Origin: Tillus elongatus
Taxonomy: Eukaryota > Arthropoda > Insecta > Coleoptera > Cleridae
Reading direction: 5' to 3'
DNA: 64,000 nucleotides
NCBI GenBank assembly: GCA_964006375.1
Contig: OZ023268.1
Coordinates: 83,091,835 to 83,155,834, forward strand
Position numbers and translations under genes: made by a program. Numbering within the stretch: the stretch's first letter is position 1; each line of letters starts with the position of its first letter. The notes under the pieces were generated by a model, which saw only the letters and a program-made list of their open reading frames with translations, ran no database searches and was not told where the DNA came from. This document shows positions 59,189 through 64,000 of this stretch, piece after piece.

Positions 59189-59190
<2 letters not shown>
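57825..59190 (+). mobile_element. Mariner-like (DD41D group) element, 3'-truncated
   Basis: Begins GGCTGTTTTCTAATTGAATG directly after TA of the preceding array. The transposase ORF starts at ATG 58426: VEFTYEEMADMRYMYCLADG RSPEARRGYQDRFPK. This is the DUF4817-type head, followed by a helix-turn-helix region (TPEIEEAVLNSIDENPEHIT, VWKIMHDF) and FDRGIMFTDEANFSRNAIRN YHNNHIWADEN, with the first catalytic Asp. At about codon 184 the frame leaves the family consensus. The rest of the catalytic domain and the right TIR are absent. It ends near the TA array at 59191. Confidence 0.85.

Positions 59191-59275
<85 letters not shown>
59191..59275. repeat. (TA)n microsatellite, 85 bp
   Basis: Left flank of the LINE at 59276-62118. 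Together with the array at 62119-62180 it suggests LINE insertion into a TA array. Confidence 0.97.
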
Positions 59276-59278
<3 letters not shown>

Positions 59279-62110
59279 GTGTCGGTAATGGAAGCAAGCC
59301 CTGTATAGATCACATCTTTGTTAAAACTCGAGAGGAAAATAAAATTGTACCACTGATTTTTAAGTATGGTATTACGGACCATATTCCTGTCATTTTGAAT
59401 GTGGAAGTTAAAAAGCTTGGACGCTCGGGTCGGAAGGCAGCTTATAGACATTTTACTGATTATAAAAAATTGCGGGAACTAATACGGCAGGAGAGTTGGA
59501 ACGAGTTTGACAAACTTACTCACGTTGATGAGATGGCAGAGGAGTTGTTGAACACAATAAGAAGGCATATGAGAGTATGCGAAAGGACGGTAAGGATGGA
59601 TGCTGGTGAACATAGAAACAGGGAGTGGATTACGGCTGGTCTTAGCAGGTCCATAAAGCACAAGAATGAGCTATACAAGAAGTGTCTCAAATATCCGGAC
59701 GACACTGGGATGATCGAGGAATACAGGTTGTATCGTAATAGATTGACTTCTTCGATTAGAAAAGACAAGATTAACTACTTTCGCAAGGAGCTACAGGCAA
59801 ACAAATCGAATAGTGGACAGCTGTATAAGTGTGTGAAAAAATTGTGCAGCAAGGGTCAAAGTAGTAACTCTGGCGGTATCCAGGGGATCAGAACGGATGG
59901 TGGAGCGGTGGTAAGCTCGAGTGTAGAGGTAGCAAATAATTTTAATGCGTATTATTCAACGGTGGGAAACATTTGGCTGGGAAGCTTCCCAGAAGGGCAA
60001 GGGGTCTAAGGTGTGATGTTGCAGATATTGAGGGTTCAATATATATGAGGCCTGCAACAGAGGAAGAGGTGGAAAGTATAATACGAAAGTTGAAGCAGGG
60101 GAAGGCACCCGGACACGATACAGTGACGGCGGATGTATTGAAGCAAATTGCTGCCTTCGTCAAAAAAACACTGACACGTCTCATAAATTTAATTATTGAA
60201 ACTGGGGAGTTCCCTGCATTCCTAAAACTGGGTATCATAAAACCCCTTTTTAAATCGGGTGACAAACTGGATATGGTCAACTACAGGCCAATTACATTGA
60301 TTACCACAGTAGCTAAAATTGTGGAGACGGCGCCTAAAAACAGACTTGTTTTTTTTTTCAACAAACATGGATTCATATCTGATAGACAATTTGGATTTCG
60401 TGAGGCAAAGTCATCTAGTGATGCTATCGCATGCTTAACTTCGGAAATCTATAAAGCTCTGGGTGCGGGCAAACCTTCAATCGGCGTTTTTGTTGACCTG
60501 GCCAAAGCGTTCGACACTGTCGAACACCGCATCCTCTTGGAAAAGTTGGAAGCCTACGGAGTAAGGGGAGTCACACTGAGGTTAATGGAGAGTTATTTAT
60601 CTGGTGGAAGGCAGCAAGTCAAGATTGATGGTGTTTGTATTGATGCACTGGGGATTGACTGTGGGGTTCCAGAGGGCGGTGTATTAGGACCTGTCCTGTT
60701 CAATGTATATATCAATGATTTGTTGGCTCTTAACTGTAGGGGGAAAGTCATAAGTTACGCTGACGATACTGTGGTATTCTGGAGCGATCAAACGTGGAGC
60801 AGGCTGAAGTGCAGAGCAGAGGCAGGGTTTGCAAGGGTCGTGAACTGGTTCCACTCAAACATCCTGACATTAAATCGGGAGAAAACAATTTTTTTGCCGT
60901 TTTCAACGTATAGGTGTGAGTTACCAGGTACGGATTCATTGATAATTAAGACTGAAGCGGATCAGATTGTCGAGATAGAGCAGACCAGCAGTATAAAATA
61001 CTTGGGCATCATAGTGGGTAAACATCTTTGGTGGGATAATGTATCAAGTTGTTGGAAGAGTCAGGTCCCTTACTTATAGGTTTAAATTTCTAAGGGAATA
61101 CTTAAACATAGATGAAATGAAGACGGTGTATTACTTATTGGTGCAATCTCAGCTGTCATACGGAATTATCGGCTGGGGTGGCGCGAGAGATAACGTATTT
61201 AATCGACTGAACGTTGTCCAGAAATCGGTGCTCAGGGTAATGTACCGTAAACCATTGACTTATGCAAGCGAAGATCTGTTTACTGAGTCCGGGCTCCTGG
61301 ACTGCAGGATACTCTATTTTTATACGGTTTTGGTTAAGTAGTACAAACATCCTGATGGCCTCACCTTCTTAGACCATGGCTATGACACCAGACGTAGAGG
61401 GGATCGCAGGAAGAACGGAGAGGTGTCGGTCAGAGAAGCCACACTTACTTGCTACAAAAACTGTATAATTTACAGCCGCAGAGTCTAAAAGTAAGTGTTT
61501 CAATAGAAAGTTTTAAGAGACGCCTGAAGGTATGGCTGGCCGCAATGACGAGAGGGGAGGTGGGACGAATTGCCAACTTTACTTTGTGCTGAGTTTTTGC
61601 TGGGGTGGTTGCTGTGTGTATGTTTGAGCTGTGCCTGTCGTAGTGTGTCTGGTGTTTCTTTGTGTGATGCTGATGTGCTTGGATGTTTCAGTCCTTGTTT
61701 GGACTTTTTTTGCCTTGTTTTGGGTTGTGTGTGTGGTCCTTGTGTGTGCTGCGGGCGTCTGTCGGTGATTTGTATATATGGCTTTATTTTTTGGTTGTGT
61801 ATATTTGCCAGTATATCTTATTTCCATTTTTTCGAGTATGCTGATATGGGGAGACCTCGGTCGTTTTTCAGGTCGGAAACTTTAGTGGGAGAGCGCTCTG
61901 CTGATCTATGGTAAAGTATATTTGCTCATGTAGTGATAGTGCTTGTGTATTGTCATAGCGTAGGTAAGTGGTAGTGTTAATTGAAAACTAGGATGTATGT
62001 AAACTCACAAATAAGTACCAAGTTGGAGTACTTCGTGAGTAATTCTATGATTGTAAGCTAGTAAATCATGTAATTGTAATATTTTCTTATTGTGCGAATA
62101 AACATTATTT

Positions 62111-62118
<8 letters not shown>
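59276..62118 (+). pseudogene. 5'-truncated LINE (endonuclease end and RT)
   Basis: Starts within the endonuclease: GNGSKPCIDHIFVKTREENK and YGITDHIPVIL (DHxP block). A linker follows, then the RT after a frameshift near 59980: KQGKAPGHDTVTADVLKQIA, DMVNYRPITLITTVAKIVE, QFGFREAKSS, FVDLAKAFDTVEHRILLEKL, PEGGVLGPVLFNVYIND and the catalytic SYADDTVVF (about 60750). A second shift at about 61040 leads to YLLVQSQLSYGIIGWGG and QKSVLRVMYRKPLTY. The 3' UTR ends TGCGAATAAACATTATTTTA (AATAAA) directly before a TA array. The clade is not certain (CR1/L2- or I-like). Confidence 0.85.

Positions 62119-62180
<62 letters not shown>
62119..62180. repeat. (TA)n microsatellite, 62 bp
   Basis: Abuts the LINE 3' end on one side and a (TA)n-core repeat right half on the other. 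Confidence 0.97.
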
Positions 62181-62181
<1 letters not shown>

Positions 62182-62184
<3 letters not shown>

Positions 62185-62455
62185 CGGTATAGTTTTTGTG
62201 TAAATTGCTAGAATAGGTTCGTTAGCCAGGAAACTCAGATCAGTTTTTTTGGGAAAATTTTTATGTTGGATTTTTTTTTAAAAACTTTTTCAAACAGAAA
62301 GTTATTTTTATAAAATATGGTACATTGATTCTAGTATAAATGTTAAACTACCTGCTAAATTTGATGCCTTTCTTAAAAACGTATTTAATATAAAAACATT
62401 TCTATAAAAATTCGCTACCATAACGCACTTGCTACGTCCAGACTTTTTTATTATG
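62182..62455 (+). mobile_element. (TA)n-core repeat, right half
   Basis: Contains TTCGTTAGCCAGGAAACTC, then ATTCGCTACCATAACGCACT TGCTACGTCCAGACTTTTTT. It could be the other half of the copy that begins at 57673. Confidence 0.8.
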
Positions 62456-63289
62456 ATAGTAAATAAATTTAATTAAGTTTAGAGTGTGATTTAGTTGACT
62501 CAAAGTATAAAGAAAAAAAATCATCCTTGTTTACTTTAGGACATACTTTCAAATACCTTCAGATATTTATCGTTTTCCTTTGCATTAAAGTAGAGGTTTC
62601 ATTTAAAATACGTAAAAGCCTATGGCATGTAATATAATGCTTCGGTTTTATATCCGCTGATACTCCTGGATACATTTAAAGGAAGTGAGACAGCCACAAA
62701 AGGAAACAAAAAGACAAAACATGGGAAGTTTTGGTCTGTTTTACGACAGATATAAAAAGTAAACATACATTGGAAAAGGAACCCCGTGGAGTTCTTTAGT
62801 GTCCTGAATCGTTTACGTTTACGTAAAGTTTTATTCTATACGAGGTATACACTCAATCCTCCTTACTTGCAAAAGTAACTTTCGGTTTCGATGGTAAATC
62901 GGGACCAATAAAACTGATAAAGCTAACCTTTTCCTACAGAATTTGCTTCATTAGAGTCCGCCGTTCCAGTAAAATAAAATGATTGAATGCTCTGTTTATA
63001 TGAGTAGAGAGGACAAGCAAATGCCTTAGTGCATAGAAAATGCTTATTGCTGAAATCAATGTTTAATAAGCGCAGCTATTAGGGTATTTTGTCAGAAGTA
63101 AAGCTTATATAGCATGCTTCGAGTAATCGATTAAATACCAAAATGTGCACTATTCAGCTTAACTAGCTCCATTGAAGCTTAAATAATTCCTCAACGTTAT
63201 AACGCTAGGGAGTATATCGTTATTAAAACTTGTAATACTATAGACCTGACGGTTTAAATAACAGGACACTGTACAAGAAGCATATTAAA
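62456..63289. other. Intronic sequence, nothing recognised
   Basis: A+T-rich stretch with no supported ORF, repeat or splice-bounded exon. Confidence 0.3.
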
Positions 63290-64000
63290 AAACTCAAAGA
63301 CGCAGCAAGTGCGATATGGTAGTGAATTTTCATTAAAATGTTTTTAATAGCAAATATGTGTGTTTTTTTTTCAGAAAGCAGACATCAAATTTAATTACCA
63401 GTATAACGTATATAGTAAAAACAATGTGCCTTGTTTCATCAAAATATCTTTATTGTTTGAAAACGTACAAAATTTCCGAAAGTAAACTTAAAGTGTAAGC
63501 GACAAAATCCGTTTCTTGGTCAACCTTATAGGTAAATAGCAAATTGAGCTTTTCAAATATGAAGCATTTAATCAAAATTCGCTACCATAACGCACTTGCT
63601 GCGTCCAGAATTTCTTTACTTACAAACATGCATTATATTTCGATGGAAAATGCAAAAACATAAGGCGTTTTCGACTAAAAAAAATTATTTGTATTACCAA
63701 CGACTTATGGGCCAGCCTGTGATTGTAGAAATATTTATTAGATGTAACTCAAGGCACCCTATAATTAATGTATACAATTTTTTTTTCATATCTTGTAGAA
63801 TAACGGATATAGTGAGCTCTATTGAGTTTGTACGAAAATTCGACAAAAGTTATATACCATTAAACGATAAACTCTATAGCTACTGTCAAACATCAGAGAA
63901 AGGGTCCATTTAAAATGAATTTTAGTAAAATGAAGTACAAAGACAGTTGAAACTAAGACTTCAGGGTTTGTAAAACATTCTTCTTGAGACATTTTCTTTC
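63290..64000 (-). mobile_element. (TA)n-core repeat copy, continuing past the window
   Basis: Starts with the 306-bp inverted-ended block (63299-63605). It runs through ACCAACGACTTATGGGCCAG, AAGGCACCCTATAATTAATG and CAGGGTTTGTAAAACATTCT, all matching copy F in reverse. The window ends inside it. Confidence 0.85.

Noticed and set aside
61570..61914. Cys-rich 114-codon ORF resembling a small secreted protein
   Set aside because: It lies in the 3' untranslated region of the LINE at 59276-62118, with G+T-rich low-complexity codons and no recognisable family.

Overview
This is A+T-rich nuclear DNA from an animal, almost certainly an insect. Coding sequence is split by GT-AG introns. The transposon families are those typical of insect genomes: DD41D mariner-like, pogo-like and hAT-like transposons, R1-like, R4/Dong-like and other LINEs, Penelope-like and Ty3/gypsy-type elements, and tRNA-derived SINEs. 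I cannot fix the insect order from sequence alone.

The only host gene I can support runs right to left through the first 39 kb. It is a monocarboxylate transporter of the SLC16/MCT family. Six minus-strand exons (39218-38885, 34279-33997, 33819-33645, 25033-24764, 9768-9500, 1305-1027) have good splice sites and join in consistent phase into 536 codons plus a stop. They cover transmembrane helices 2-12 and a long cytoplasmic tail ending in TTSV. The exon(s) for the N-terminus and helix 1 were not found, so 39219-64000 is probably first-intron sequence. The gene spans more than 38 kb because its introns are packed with mobile elements.

Layout. 1.3-8.9 kb: DD41D fragment, hAT-like and R1-like remnants, and an 833-bp foldback element. 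9.8-15.7 kb: a long (AAT)n tract beside an R4/Dong-like ORF piece, then a young, almost intact Ty3/gypsy-type LTR retrotransposon. 17-24.5 kb: two inverted copies of one LINE, the second inserted into a pogo-like transposase. 25.4-32.5 kb: DD41D remnant, R4/Dong-like LINE, and repeats with (TA)n cores. 34.6-38.5 kb: two DD41D elements side by side. 40.6-43 kb: more DD41D, SINE and Penelope-like fragments. 43.7-64 kb: a dense mosaic of the (TA)n-core repeat family, into which mariner-like elements, SINEs and a LINE have inserted.

The most striking feature is a family of roughly 0.3-1.7 kb A+T-rich interspersed repeats. It has a hairpin at one end, a conserved CGTTATGGTAG-type terminus at the other, a shared subterminal motif and a central (TA)n array that varies from about 4 to about 65 units. 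One copy inside a transposase gene shows both ends and insertion between two T residues, as expected for Helentron-derived non-autonomous elements (HINE/DINE-1-like). The (TA)n cores have themselves become landing sites for other transposons. Almost all element ORFs are broken. The LTR element is the closest to intact, with one visible frameshift.
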